Source: Leadbetterella sp035299025
GTDB taxonomy: Bacteria > Bacteroidota > Bacteroidia > Cytophagales > Spirosomataceae
Assembly (NCBI GenBank): GCA_035299025.1
Contig: DATGXK010000008.1
Span: forward strand, 496,001 to 560,000
DNA: 64,000 bases
Direction of reading: 5' to 3'
The notes under the pieces are model-generated. The model was not told the DNA's origin and did not search any database. It worked only from the letters and a program-made list of their open reading frames with translations. A program made the position numbers and the translations under genes. Positions 23,907-32,566 of the stretch are shown here, in pieces; the stretch's first letter is position 1; each line of letters opens with the position of its first letter.

Positions 23907-25165
23907 ATTTCATCAAAGAAAACAAAGACCTCACCATAGCAGGTCTGGAGAGAAAGTATTTCAAAAATGCAGCTGAAACTGTTGAGCAAGTATTGGTTTT
24001 GGACCAAAACCGCAAAGACGCTCAGCAAGAACTTGACAATACTTTGGCACAATCCAATAGCTTGGCAAAAGAGATTGGTGGTTTGATGAAAGAAGGAAAA
24101 AAAGAAGAAGCCGAAGCAATAAAAGGTAAAACAGCCGAACTTAAAGCGACTTCTAAAAATCTAGAAGAAAGATTGAAGGAATTGGAAATTTCGCTTCAAG
24201 ATATTTTGGTAACTATACCTAACTTACCACACGAAAGTGTACCAGTAGGAAGAACCCCTGAAGAAAACCTGAATATTTTTTCACAAGGCGACATTCCAAC
24301 ACTTCATAACGAAGCACAGCCTCATTGGGAGTTGATTAAGAAATATGACATCATAGACTTCGAACTTGGCAATAAAGTATCAGGTGCTGGTTTTCCCTTT
24401 TACAAAGGCAAAGGGGCAAAAATCCAGCGTGCTTTAATAAATTTCTTCTTGAACGAAGCCGAAGCCGCTGGGTATTTTGAAGTTCAGCCACCCATTGTTA
24501 TCAATGCTGCCTCCGGATTTGGAACTGGCCAATTGCCTGACAAAGAAGGCCAAATGTATCATGCAACAGTCGACGACCTTTATCTGATTCCAACCGCCGA
24601 GGTGCCCATCACGAATATGTATAGGGATGTAATTTTAAATGAAAACGAGCTTCCTGTTAAAAATGTGGCATACACGCCATGTTTCCGTAGAGAAGCTGGC
24701 AGTTGGGGTGCACACGTGAGAGGCTTGAACAGGCTCCATCAATTTGACAAGGTAGAAATCGTGCAGGTTCGTAAGCCAGAAGAATCTTATCAGGCTTTGG
24801 AAGAAATGTTAGAACACGTAAAAGGACTTCTCACCAAACTAGAGTTGCCTTTCAGAATTCTTCGTTTGTGCGGTGGAGATATGAGCTTTACTTCAGCTCT
24901 TACATTTGATTTTGAGGTATTCTCAGCCGCTCAGGAGCGTTGGTTGGAGGTAAGTTCAGTTTCAAATTTTGAAACTTATCAAGCCAACAGACTCAAACTT
25001 AGGTATAAAGTAGATGGCAAAACCAAGCTGTTGCATACCCTGAATGGCTCTGCTCTAGCCTTACCAAGAATCTTGGCCGCTATACTTGAAAACAACCAAA
25101 CTCCAGAAGGTATTAAAGTACCCAAAGTTCTCCAAGCTTTCTGTGGATTTGACATGATAAAATGA
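23894..25165 (+). CDS. serS: Seryl-tRNA synthetase
   Basis: 423 residues. The N-terminal coiled-coil tRNA-binding arm covers about 1-105 (with the charged LMKEGKKEEAEAIKGKTAELK stretch). The class II core follows: motif 2 FRREAGSWGAHVRGLNRLHQF, and motif 3 LNGSALALPRILAAILEN. It charges tRNA-Ser and tRNA-Sec with serine. The start overlaps the DinB-like gene by 13 bases, so they are co-transcribed. Confidence 0.97.
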   Translation: MLQLNFIKENKDLTIAGLERKYFKNAAETVEQVLVLDQNRKDAQQELDNTLAQSNSLAKEIGGLMKEGKKEEAEAIKGKTAELKATSKNLEERLKELEISLQDILVTIPNLPHESVPVGRTPEENLNIFSQGDIPTLHNEAQPHWELIKKYDIIDFELGNKVSGAGFPFYKGKGAKIQRALINFFLNEAEAAGYFEVQPPIVINAASGFGTGQLPDKEGQMYHATVDDLYLIPTAEVPITNMYRDVILNENELPVKNVAYTPCFRREAGSWGAHVRGLNRLHQFDKVEIVQVRKPEESYQALEEMLEHVKGLLTKLELPFRILRLCGGDMSFTSALTFDFEVFSAAQERWLEVSSVSNFETYQANRLKLRYKVDGKTKLLHTLNGSALALPRILAAILENNQTPEGIKVPKVLQAFCGFDMIK

Positions 25166-25170
25166 TAATG

Positions 25171-25203
25171 AAGCCTTCGAATGACATCTGAAGGCTTTAT
25201 TTT
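25171..25203 (+). terminator. Terminator of serS
   Basis: 8-bp stem AAGCCTTC / GAAGGCTT (25171-25197) followed by TTATTTTTAT, six bases after the serS stop. Confidence 0.7.
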
Positions 25204-25341
25204 TATATGAGTATAAATAACTATATAAACGATAGTTTTCAAAACATAAATTTTCTAATATTGTTTATATAATAACTGGTCTCATTTTGACCGAGAAACA
25301 ATATTCTACACGAATGAACCAAATATTTCTGTGTATTTATA

Positions 25342-25372
25342 TTGATTCTAAACGGTTTCTGAATTAGATTTG
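25342..25372 (+). promoter_or_regulatory. Candidate promoter of sdhCAB
   Basis: TTG (25342-25344), 20 nt, TAGATTTG (25365-25372). It leaves a leader of roughly 55 bases before the sdhC ATG. The rest of the 270-base serS-sdhC spacer shows nothing else. Confidence 0.55.
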
Positions 25373-25434
25373 AGGTCTTAAAGTAAATTGGATTTTTCTA
25401 AGTATTTACTGTTAAATAAAAACTAAAATATAAT

Positions 25435-26214
25435 ATGTCTTGGCTTACAAAAACTTTAACAAGTTCGATAGGTAAAAAGCTTCTGATGGCACTTACCGGC
25501 TTGTTTCTTTGTACCTTTCTAGTGGTACATTTGATAGGTAACCTACAGTTATTTAAAAACGACGGAGGTTATGCTTTCAACAACTATGCGGTTTTCATGA
25601 CCACATTTCCCCTCATAAAAATAGTTTCTTATGTAAACTACGCATTGATTCTTTTCCATGCTTTCTGGGGTTTGTATATCACCTACAAAAACCGTCAGGC
25701 TCGTCCGGTGGGGTACGCTGTCGTGAAAAACTCATCGAGTGTTTTCAGCCGCAACATGGCCGTATTGGGTACTGTATTATTGGTTTACATAGTGGTTCAC
25801 ATGAGCGACTTTTGGTATCGATATCACAATGAGGCTCTTCCTTATGTAAAATATACAGAGCAAATTTCATCAGGGCAAATTGAAACAACTTTGATGGAAA
25901 CTGGTTATACGCAAGAAGCCAAAAAAGTAGAGTCGTTCAATGAAGAGGCAGGAACTAGAACAGTAATTGTTAAAGACTTGTATAGTGTTGTTTCTTTTTC
26001 ATTCCAAAACATACTTTTAGTACTTTTTTATGTACTCTCAATGTTTGCTGTCGCTTTTCACTTGTTTCATGGTTTTCAAAGTGCATTTCAAACAATGGGA
26101 TGGAATCATCCGAAATACACACCACTTATAAAAGGACTTGGTGTTTGGGTTTTTGCAGTATTAATTCCAATTGGATATGCCGCAATGCCGCTTTATTTCT
26201 ATTTTTTAAAATAA
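25435..26214 (+). CDS. sdhC: Succinate dehydrogenase/fumarate reductase cytochrome b subunit
   Basis: 259 residues, five hydrophobic segments, the single-subunit (type B) diheme anchor found in Bacteroidota. Candidate haem histidines sit in helices: LVVHLIGNLQLF, LILFHAFWGLY, VVHMSDFWYRYH and AFHLFHGFQSAFQTMGWNH. It anchors SdhAB at the membrane and passes electrons to menaquinone. An extracytoplasmic or cytoplasmic loop of about 50 residues lies at 130-180. First gene of sdhCAB. Confidence 0.93.
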   Translation: MSWLTKTLTSSIGKKLLMALTGLFLCTFLVVHLIGNLQLFKNDGGYAFNNYAVFMTTFPLIKIVSYVNYALILFHAFWGLYITYKNRQARPVGYAVVKNSSSVFSRNMAVLGTVLLVYIVVHMSDFWYRYHNEALPYVKYTEQISSGQIETTLMETGYTQEAKKVESFNEEAGTRTVIVKDLYSVVSFSFQNILLVLFYVLSMFAVAFHLFHGFQSAFQTMGWNHPKYTPLIKGLGVWVFAVLIPIGYAAMPLYFYFLK

Positions 26215-26235
26215 TTTCAGCTTAATTCTATAAAA

Positions 26236-28224
26236 ATGGCAACAATAAAATTGGACGCTAAAGTGCCTGAGGGCCCAATAGGTGAGAAATGGACTAAATA
26301 CAAATCGTCAGTTCCTTTGGTAAACCCCGCCAACAAGCGTAACCTTGAAATTATCGTAGTAGGTACAGGTCTAGCCGGTGCATCAGCTGCTGCTTCTTTG
26401 GCAGAGATGGGTTATAAAGTTAAAACTTTCTGCTTTCAGGATTCTCCACGTAGAGCACACTCCATAGCTGCTCAAGGAGGTATCAATGCCGCCAAAAACT
26501 ATCAGAATGACGGTGATTCAACTTACAGATTATTTTACGACACCATCAAAGGTGGTGATTATAGAGCTAGAGAAGCAAACGTACATCGTTTGGCCGAAGT
26601 TTCTGCCAACATTATTGATCAATGTGTAGCACAAGGTGTACCTTTTGCTCGTGATTATGGCGGTATGTTGCGTAACAGATCGTTTGGTGGCACACAGGTT
26701 CAACGTACCTTCTATGCTGCAGGCCAAACCGGACAACAATTGCTTTTGGGTGCCTATTCGGCCCTTGAAAGACAGATTGGTAAAGGTTCTGTAGTAAACT
26801 ATTCTCGTCATGAAATGCTTGACGTCGTAAAAATCGATGGAAAAGCAAGAGGAATAATAGCCAGAAACCTTATCACTGGCGAATTAGAAAGACACTTTGG
26901 ACATGCGGTGTTGTTGTGTACAGGTGGATACGGAAACGTATTTTATCTTTCTACAAACGCCATGGGTAGCAACGTAACAGCAGCTTGGAAAGCACACAAG
27001 CAAGGAGCACTGTTCGCCAATCCATGCTTTACACAAATACACCCTACCTGTATTCCAGTTTCTGGAGATCATCAGTCAAAATTGACTTTGATGTCAGAAT
27101 CACTTCGGAACGACGGACGTATCTGGGTACCAAAACAAAAAGACGACAAGAGAGCCGCAAATGATATTCCTGAAGAGGAAAGAGATTATTATTTAGAGCG
27201 TCGTTACCCTGCTTTCGGTAACCTCGTTCCTAGAGATATAGCTTCTCGTGCTGCCAAAGAAAGATGCGATGCTGGATATGGTGTGGGCACCACTAAAATG
27301 GCGGTTTATCTTGACTTCAAGTATAATCTAATCAATAAATACGGAAGAGCAGAAGCTACAAAATTGGGTATAGAAAATCCTGACTTGGACACTTTAGTTC
27401 GCCTCGGAAAAGAAGTTGTAAAAGAGGAGTACGGTAACTTGTTTGATATGTACAAGCAGATTACTGGAGAAGACCCTTACGAAGTGCCAATGATGATTTA
27501 TCCGGCCGTACACTATACCATGGGTGGCGTTTGGGTAGATTACAATTTGATGACCACCGTTCCAGGTTTATACTGTCTGGGAGAAGCTAATTTCTCTGAT
27601 CATGGAGCCAACAGACTTGGTGCTTCCGCATTGATGCAGGGCTTATCAGACGGTTATTTTGTTATTCCTTACACCATCGGTGCATATCTTTCTTCTGAAA
27701 TAAAAACCAAAGCGATTCCTACAGATCACGAAGCTTTTGTAGAAGCCGAAAAAGCCACACGTGAAAGAATCGAGAAGTTGGTAAGTATCAAAGGAAAACA
27801 ATCTCCAGAATCTTTCCACAAAAGACTTGGAAAAATAATGTGGGAAAAATGCGGAATGGCCAGAAACGAGAAAGGTTTAAAAGAAGCTATTGCCGAAATT
27901 CAAGCACTGAAAAAAGAATTCTGGAGTGATTTAAGAGTTTTGGGAGATATAGACGGCTTTAATCCGGAACTTGACAAGGCAGGCCGAGTGGCTGACTTTA
28001 TTGAGCTTGGTGAACTGATGTGTATTGACGCACTCAACAGAAACGAATCATGTGGCGGACACTTCAGAGAAGAATATCAAGAAGATGGCGGGGAGGCATT
28101 GCGTGACGACGAAAACTACATGTATGTAGCTGCATGGGAACACAAGGGCGAAAGCCAGTGGGAACTGCACAAAGAAGAGCTAAAATACGAAAATATTAAA
28201 ATAGCTCAACGTAACTATAAATAA
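26236..28224 (+). CDS. sdhA: Succinate dehydrogenase/fumarate reductase flavoprotein subunit
   Basis: 662 residues, the longer type typical of Bacteroidota and epsilonproteobacteria-like complexes. FAD-binding VVGTGLAGASAAASLAEMG (about 36-54), the covalent-flavin region RRAHSIAAQGGINAAKN (His), the substrate region HYTMGGVWVDY, and GLYCLGEANFSDHGANRLGA. It interconverts succinate and fumarate on the cytoplasmic side. 21 bases after sdhC and 20 before sdhB. Confidence 0.97.
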   Translation: MATIKLDAKVPEGPIGEKWTKYKSSVPLVNPANKRNLEIIVVGTGLAGASAAASLAEMGYKVKTFCFQDSPRRAHSIAAQGGINAAKNYQNDGDSTYRLFYDTIKGGDYRAREANVHRLAEVSANIIDQCVAQGVPFARDYGGMLRNRSFGGTQVQRTFYAAGQTGQQLLLGAYSALERQIGKGSVVNYSRHEMLDVVKIDGKARGIIARNLITGELERHFGHAVLLCTGGYGNVFYLSTNAMGSNVTAAWKAHKQGALFANPCFTQIHPTCIPVSGDHQSKLTLMSESLRNDGRIWVPKQKDDKRAANDIPEEERDYYLERRYPAFGNLVPRDIASRAAKERCDAGYGVGTTKMAVYLDFKYNLINKYGRAEATKLGIENPDLDTLVRLGKEVVKEEYGNLFDMYKQITGEDPYEVPMMIYPAVHYTMGGVWVDYNLMTTVPGLYCLGEANFSDHGANRLGASALMQGLSDGYFVIPYTIGAYLSSEIKTKAIPTDHEAFVEAEKATRERIEKLVSIKGKQSPESFHKRLGKIMWEKCGMARNEKGLKEAIAEIQALKKEFWSDLRVLGDIDGFNPELDKAGRVADFIELGELMCIDALNRNESCGGHFREEYQEDGGEALRDDENYMYVAAWEHKGESQWELHKEELKYENIKIAQRNYK

Positions 28225-28244
28225 TTATCTCAATTTTTTGAATT

Positions 28245-29012
28245 ATGAGCACAGGTAATATGACCATTAATCTGAAAGTTTGGAAGCAAAAAAACGCCAA
28301 AACATCAGGTAATTTAGAAACATACAAAGTTGAGCACGTATCACCAGACATGTCATTCCTTGAAATGTTTGACGTACTGAATGAAAAACTTGTTCAAGAA
28401 GATAAAGAACCAATTGCATTTGACCACGACTGCCGTGAAGGTATCTGTGGCATGTGCTCTATGTATATCAACGGACAGCCCCATGGACCACTTCAAGGGG
28501 TAACCACCTGTCAGCTGCACATGAGAAGTTTCAGCGACGGCGACACCATAGTGGTAGAGCCTTGGAGATCGGCCGCCTTCCCAGTTATCAAAGACTTAGT
28601 AGTAGACCGCACCGCCTTCGACAGAATAATTGCCTCGGGCGGATATGTCTCCGTCAATACCGGTAATGCACAAGATGCCAACAGCCTACCAATAGGAAAA
28701 GACAAAGCAGACGAAGCCTTTGCTGCGGCAGCGTGTATTGGATGCGGAGCTTGTGTAGCAGCCTGCAAAAATGCATCGGCCATGCTATTTGTATCAGCAA
28801 AAGTATCTCAGCTAGCACTTTTACCACAAGGTCAACCAGAGAGAGAATCAAGAGCTCTCAATATGGTCGCCCAAATGGATGCGGAAGGTTTTGGTGCATG
28901 TACAAACACAGGAGCATGTGCGGCAGAATGTCCTAAAGAAATATCACTCGAAAATATCGCAAGATTAAACAGGGAATTCTTGGGTGCGAGTTTGAGTAGC
29001 AAAGAGGCCTAA
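28245..29012 (+). CDS. sdhB: Succinate dehydrogenase/fumarate reductase iron-sulfur subunit
   Basis: 255 residues. The [2Fe-2S] ligands are in DCREGICGMCSMYINGQPHG. The [4Fe-4S] and [3Fe-4S] ligands follow at CIGCGACVAACKN and CTNTGACAAECPKEI. It carries electrons from SdhA to the SdhC haems. The start could also be Met6 (MTINLKVW). Its stop is 18 bases before the promoter of a candidate small RNA. Confidence 0.97.
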   Translation: MSTGNMTINLKVWKQKNAKTSGNLETYKVEHVSPDMSFLEMFDVLNEKLVQEDKEPIAFDHDCREGICGMCSMYINGQPHGPLQGVTTCQLHMRSFSDGDTIVVEPWRSAAFPVIKDLVVDRTAFDRIIASGGYVSVNTGNAQDANSLPIGKDKADEAFAAAACIGCGACVAACKNASAMLFVSAKVSQLALLPQGQPERESRALNMVAQMDAEGFGACTNTGACAAECPKEISLENIARLNREFLGASLSSKEA

Positions 29013-29030
29013 AAATATTACTCTAATTTA

Positions 29031-29060
29031 TTGCAATTATCAAAGTTTTATTTAACTTTG
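29031..29060 (+). promoter_or_regulatory. Promoter of the candidate small RNA after sdhB
   Basis: TTG (29031-29033), exactly 19 nt, TAACTTTG (29053-29060): full consensus match in a spacer with no open frame behind it until rseP. Confidence 0.65.
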
Positions 29061-29065
29061 TCACA

Positions 29066-29124
29066 AAGTTGTGTGGATTTAGTAGCGAGACACCCACGTC
29101 GGTTTCCGGTGTGGGTGTTTTTTT
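29066..29124 (+). ncRNA. Candidate small RNA between sdhB and rseP
   Basis: A consensus promoter would start transcription near 29066, and a strong intrinsic terminator closes at 29124, giving an RNA of about 55-60 nt without a start codon. Its 5' part (AAAGTTGTGTGGATTTAGTAG) is unstructured and could base-pair with targets. An inverted repeat CAAAGTT/AACTTTG (29041-29060) overlaps the promoter. The same hairpin may simply terminate sdhCAB, so existence as an independent RNA is inferred. Confidence 0.45.
29088..29124 (+). terminator. Strong terminator after sdhB / candidate small RNA
   Basis: 8-bp perfect stem ACACCCAC / GTGGGTGT (29090-29118), with an inner GG-ttt-CC pairing, followed by seven T. 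Confidence 0.85.
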
Positions 29125-29243
29125 ATGGAAATTTTCCATGTAAAAACGCCTATTTTTGCTCATACATACTGTTTTATTTGAATTTTATACCGATTTTTGC
29201 GTTTTACATAAGAAAGACAAACATCAGGCTTTAGCCAAAAAAT

Positions 29244-30575
29244 ATGGAAGGATTAATCATGGCCGCTCAGCTTTTGCTGGCACTTACAATTTTAGTTGGA
29301 CTACACGAATTTGGGCATTTTATATTTGCAAGAATTTTCAATATCAGGGTCAATAAATTTTATATTTTCTTCGACTTCCTATTTCCGCTACCAAATGTTC
29401 TAAACTTTGCACTTTGGAAAAAGAAAAAAGGCGACACTGAATACGGACTTGGCTGGTTTCCACTAGGAGGATACGTGGATATAGCCGGAATGATTGACGA
29501 AACCAAGGACTCTTCGCAGCTTTCCGCCACACCAGAACCATGGGAGTTTCGTTCAAAGCCAGCTTGGCAGAGGCTTTTTGTGATGTTGGGTGGTATAATC
29601 GTAAATATCATTCTAGGTATTCTAATTTTCTCAGGAGTTAAATATGTGTGGGGAGACGAAGATTATACCAAAGAAGAAATAAATAAAAGAGGAATATTTG
29701 CCTATCCGATAGCCGAAAAAATAGGCCTCAAAACAGGAGACAAAATCATCAAAATAAACGGTAAAGAATACGCTACATTAAGCGAACTGAGAGGCTCCAT
29801 TACAAACGAAAATACACTTTTCACTGTTCAAAGAGACAGCACTACCCTAGAAATTCCAATTCCAAACGAACTTATCGATAAGGTAGCCCAAAAGAATTAC
29901 TTCATTGACCCCATTATTCCATTTGAAGTAGACCGAGTAACCAAGGGTATGCCAGCCGAAAAGTCGGGTCTCAGAAGTGGCGATAAAATCATAAGCCTAA
30001 ATGGCACTCCAATTACTTATTATCAGCAGATTCAACCGATGATTAAGAAATTGGCGAATAAAAAAATTGATTTGGGTATAGAAAGGAAAGGAACAACCTT
30101 GCACATTCACCCGGTGGTAACTGCAGACTCGGCCATAGGATTCTACCCAAAGAGCCTCTTGGCTTCAACAAAAGCGATGTATTCGCTACCCGAAGCATTC
30201 AAAGTGGGTTCGGTAGAAGCTCTCAGCGTTATTCCACAACAAATAAATGGCTTTGCTAGAATATTCAAGGGGCATATTTCTCCGAAAAATGCTCTAACAG
30301 GTCCAGTAGGACTGGCTCAAATGTTCTCACCAAAATGGGATTGGGAGAAATTCTGGGGACTTACTGGCCTACTCTCAATGGCTCTGGCATTTATGAACGC
30401 CCTTCCTATACCAGCTCTAGATGGCGGCCATGTTATAGTATTGCTTTATGAAATGATAAGCGGCCGTAAACCATCTGAAAAATTCATGGAGCGTACCCAA
30501 CAAATAGGAACGTTTATCCTTTTGGGATTGATGGTATATGTGCTATTCAATGACACCATAAAATTGATTTTCTAA
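29244..30575 (+). CDS. rseP: RseP-type site-2 intramembrane metalloprotease
   Basis: 443 residues. The zinc motif HEFGH (about 21-25) lies in the first membrane helix; two PDZ-like regions follow (GLKTGDKIIKINGKEY and GLRSGDKIISLNGTPI), then NALPIPALDGGH in a late helix. RIP proteases cut anti-sigma factors and signal peptides in the membrane. ATG at 29244 is preferred because family members start a few residues before M-A-A-Q-L-L. It could act on the anti-sigma-like protein at 8678, but nothing here proves this. Confidence 0.92.
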   Translation: MEGLIMAAQLLLALTILVGLHEFGHFIFARIFNIRVNKFYIFFDFLFPLPNVLNFALWKKKKGDTEYGLGWFPLGGYVDIAGMIDETKDSSQLSATPEPWEFRSKPAWQRLFVMLGGIIVNIILGILIFSGVKYVWGDEDYTKEEINKRGIFAYPIAEKIGLKTGDKIIKINGKEYATLSELRGSITNENTLFTVQRDSTTLEIPIPNELIDKVAQKNYFIDPIIPFEVDRVTKGMPAEKSGLRSGDKIISLNGTPITYYQQIQPMIKKLANKKIDLGIERKGTTLHIHPVVTADSAIGFYPKSLLASTKAMYSLPEAFKVGSVEALSVIPQQINGFARIFKGHISPKNALTGPVGLAQMFSPKWDWEKFWGLTGLLSMALAFMNALPIPALDGGHVIVLLYEMISGRKPSEKFMERTQQIGTFILLGLMVYVLFNDTIKLIF

Positions 30576-30579
30576 AACA

Positions 30580-31071
30580 ATGCTTAGAATTCTGTTATTG
30601 CTCTGTTTTTTCAATGTAAACACAGGTTCTAAGCATGATTTTCATACCTCACTTACCGAAATCAACTACAACTCCAAATCAGGGTCTTTGGAGTTGTCTG
30701 TCCGTGTATTTACCGATGACTTAGAGCTTACACTCACCAATCTGAACAAAGGTAAACTTGTAAAAATAGAAGATTCAGAAAATATTGTAGATCCCCTGAT
30801 TGAGCAATATATTAGGAAAAATTTAGCCTTAGTTTCTCCCGAAAAAGATGTAAAGTTTGGGAAGTTTTATGGCAAAGAGAAAGAAGCAGACGCTACTTGG
30901 CTTTACCTAGAAATATTTGACTGTAAGCAGATTAAGAACTACACAATCTATAACAATATCATGCAAGAGATGTTTTCAGACCAAACCAATCTTGTAAACA
31001 TCATTTTCGGAAATCAGAAAAAAACAATCGTTTTTGATTCGAAAACAAAAATTTCACCTTGGCCATTTTGA
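30580..31071 (+). CDS. Exported DUF6702-type protein
   Basis: 163 residues with a signal peptide (about 1-16) followed by KHDFHTSLTEINYNSKSGSLELSVRVFTDDLE, the opening of the DUF6702 family, and an all-beta body. The family is widespread in Bacteroidota and often lies next to M1 peptidase or rseP-type genes; its role is unknown. It starts four bases after rseP and is probably co-transcribed. Confidence 0.7.
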   Translation: MLRILLLLCFFNVNTGSKHDFHTSLTEINYNSKSGSLELSVRVFTDDLELTLTNLNKGKLVKIEDSENIVDPLIEQYIRKNLALVSPEKDVKFGKFYGKEKEADATWLYLEIFDCKQIKNYTIYNNIMQEMFSDQTNLVNIIFGNQKKTIVFDSKTKISPWPF

Positions 31072-31105
31072 TGTGATATTTCTTTACAAAAACATTATAG
31101 TATGC

Positions 31106-31134
31106 TTGCATAACATTAAAAATGCTTAGTTTTG
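31106..31134 (+). promoter_or_regulatory. Candidate promoter of the MarR operon
   Basis: TTG (31106-31108), 18 nt, TAGTTTTG (31127-31134), 30 bases before the ATG at 31165. Confidence 0.6.
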
Positions 31135-31164
31135 TAAAAAATAAGAAGTGAATTATTGAGCAAA

Positions 31165-31629
31165 ATGAAAAAAGAAAAAACCATAGACTTTCATATAAAG
31201 TGGGTTTGGCATGCTATATCTCGCATGTATAATATATATGCTGCCAGTGAAGATATGACCATGTCTATAGGCTATGTTTTGCTCAACATCGACCTTGACA
31301 AAGGCACACCTGCCACCAAAATTGGCCCTTCGATTGGAATGGAACCTCGCAGCCTGACCAGAATGCTCAAATCCCTTGAAGAAAAAGGCTGGATTTATAG
31401 AGAAACTGATCCAGTTGATAAGCGTTTTGTAAATGTTTTTCTGACAGAACTAGGTAAGGAAAAAAGAAATTTTGCCAGGCTCGGAGTTATTGAATTTAAT
31501 AATAAACTTAGCGAGGCTCTATCTAAAGAGCAATTGAAAACCTTCTTTGAGGTTATACAGCAAATCAACGAAATTGTAGAAAAAACTGCCGCAGACGCTA
31601 AAAATACTGAGCCGGCACTCCAAGATTAA
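31165..31629 (+). CDS. MarR-family transcriptional regulator
   Basis: 154 residues from the ATG at 31165 (a TTG nine bases earlier is ignored). The winged helix has TPATKIGPSIGMEPRSLTRMLKSLEEKGWIYRETDPVDKR, the usual MarR recognition helix and wing with D-x-x-D-K-R, flanked by dimerisation helices. Ligand unknown. It heads a likely three-gene unit with a small exported protein and a Nudix hydrolase. Confidence 0.88.
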   Translation: MKKEKTIDFHIKWVWHAISRMYNIYAASEDMTMSIGYVLLNIDLDKGTPATKIGPSIGMEPRSLTRMLKSLEEKGWIYRETDPVDKRFVNVFLTELGKEKRNFARLGVIEFNNKLSEALSKEQLKTFFEVIQQINEIVEKTAADAKNTEPALQD

Positions 31630-31638
31630 TTGCGAAAG

Positions 31639-32085
31639 ATGAGACCAACTCGAAAGACCCTAGCTCTGTCCGTATTACTATTGATTGGCAAGCTATGCTA
31701 TGCTCAAAGTGTGGTTTATTATCCTTTCAATTCACTTTTGGGAGTAAGTACCAATCCTTCGAGAGCGTTATGGCTCGATGTAAAACTCCAAACCAATTCC
31801 TATTTCTCATCGCTCAGTACAGATATTTCACCAGAAATAAATCTAAAAAAAACTCCGAAGTCCATAACCTATTTGGGAGGAGGCGTAAAGATGAATTATC
31901 TGAATGCCATAGAAAATAACAATATTTTAGAAGGTTATTTTATGAACTTCGGGGTGAGATTGATGCCTTTTGAGAAATATAAGAAAATACACGTTGCTTT
32001 CGAGCTTTCACCTTATGCCGGCCGTAAATTCGACATTGGAGTTTTCAGGACCCATTTTGGTATTGGATACAACTTTTCCAGATAA
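31639..32085 (+). CDS. Small exported protein, possibly outer-membrane-associated
   Basis: 148 residues from the ATG at 31639. Signal peptide to about residue 22 (LLLIGKLCYAQ). The mature part starts VVYYPFNSLLGVSTNPSRALWLDVKLQTNSYFSS, followed by strand-like segments and an aromatic C-terminus (FGIGYNFSR), suggesting a small barrel or beta sandwich. No family recognised. Nine bases after the MarR stop. Confidence 0.6.
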   Translation: MRPTRKTLALSVLLLIGKLCYAQSVVYYPFNSLLGVSTNPSRALWLDVKLQTNSYFSSLSTDISPEINLKKTPKSITYLGGGVKMNYLNAIENNNILEGYFMNFGVRLMPFEKYKKIHVAFELSPYAGRKFDIGVFRTHFGIGYNFSR

Positions 32086-32091
32086 ACCTTC

Positions 32092-32526
32092 ATGAAAATA
32101 AGACCTTGTGCGATAATTATATCGGAGAATAAATTACTCACACTTAAATATATTTACAATGGCACACCACTTTATGCCATTCCTGGCGGAAATCTTGAAT
32201 TTGGCGAGAAACTCGAGGTGGCATTGGTCAGAGAACTACATGAGGAAATTGGGCTTACAATAGAAGTAAAAGACCTGTTATTCGTGGCGGAAGTACACCA
32301 GCCAAATAAGGACACACTTCATTGTGTTTTTAATTCAAATGCTATTTCTGGTGAACCAAAAATAAACCCAAAAGAGACCTCGGCCATAGAGATCAGTTGG
32401 CTTCCTATTTCAGAAATACAACAGGTAAATCTATACCCAAACATCAAAAACGAACTTTTTGAGAAATTTGCCGAAGGCAAAGACCACGGTGTTTTTCTTG
32501 GAGAAATAACCCAACCATGGTATTAA
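32092..32526 (+). CDS. Nudix hydrolase
   Basis: 144 residues. The Nudix box is complete: GGNLEFGEKLEVALVRELHE followed by EIGL (about 37-60), i.e. G-x5-E-x7-R-E-x-x-E-E-x-G. Nudix enzymes cleave nucleoside diphosphates linked to another group; the substrate cannot be predicted. Six bases after the preceding gene, so likely in the MarR operon. Confidence 0.9.
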   Translation: MKIRPCAIIISENKLLTLKYIYNGTPLYAIPGGNLEFGEKLEVALVRELHEEIGLTIEVKDLLFVAEVHQPNKDTLHCVFNSNAISGEPKINPKETSAIEISWLPISEIQQVNLYPNIKNELFEKFAEGKDHGVFLGEITQPWY

Positions 32527-32532
32527 ACAAAA

Positions 32533-32560
32533 AAAAATAGCGACTGAAGCCGCTATTTTA
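32533..32560. terminator. Bidirectional terminator between Nudix gene and convergent gene
   Basis: 9-bp stem AAAATAGCG / CGCTATTTT (32534-32559) with T-rich flanks on both strands, shared by the converging genes. Confidence 0.75.
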
Positions 32561-32566
32561 TATTCT

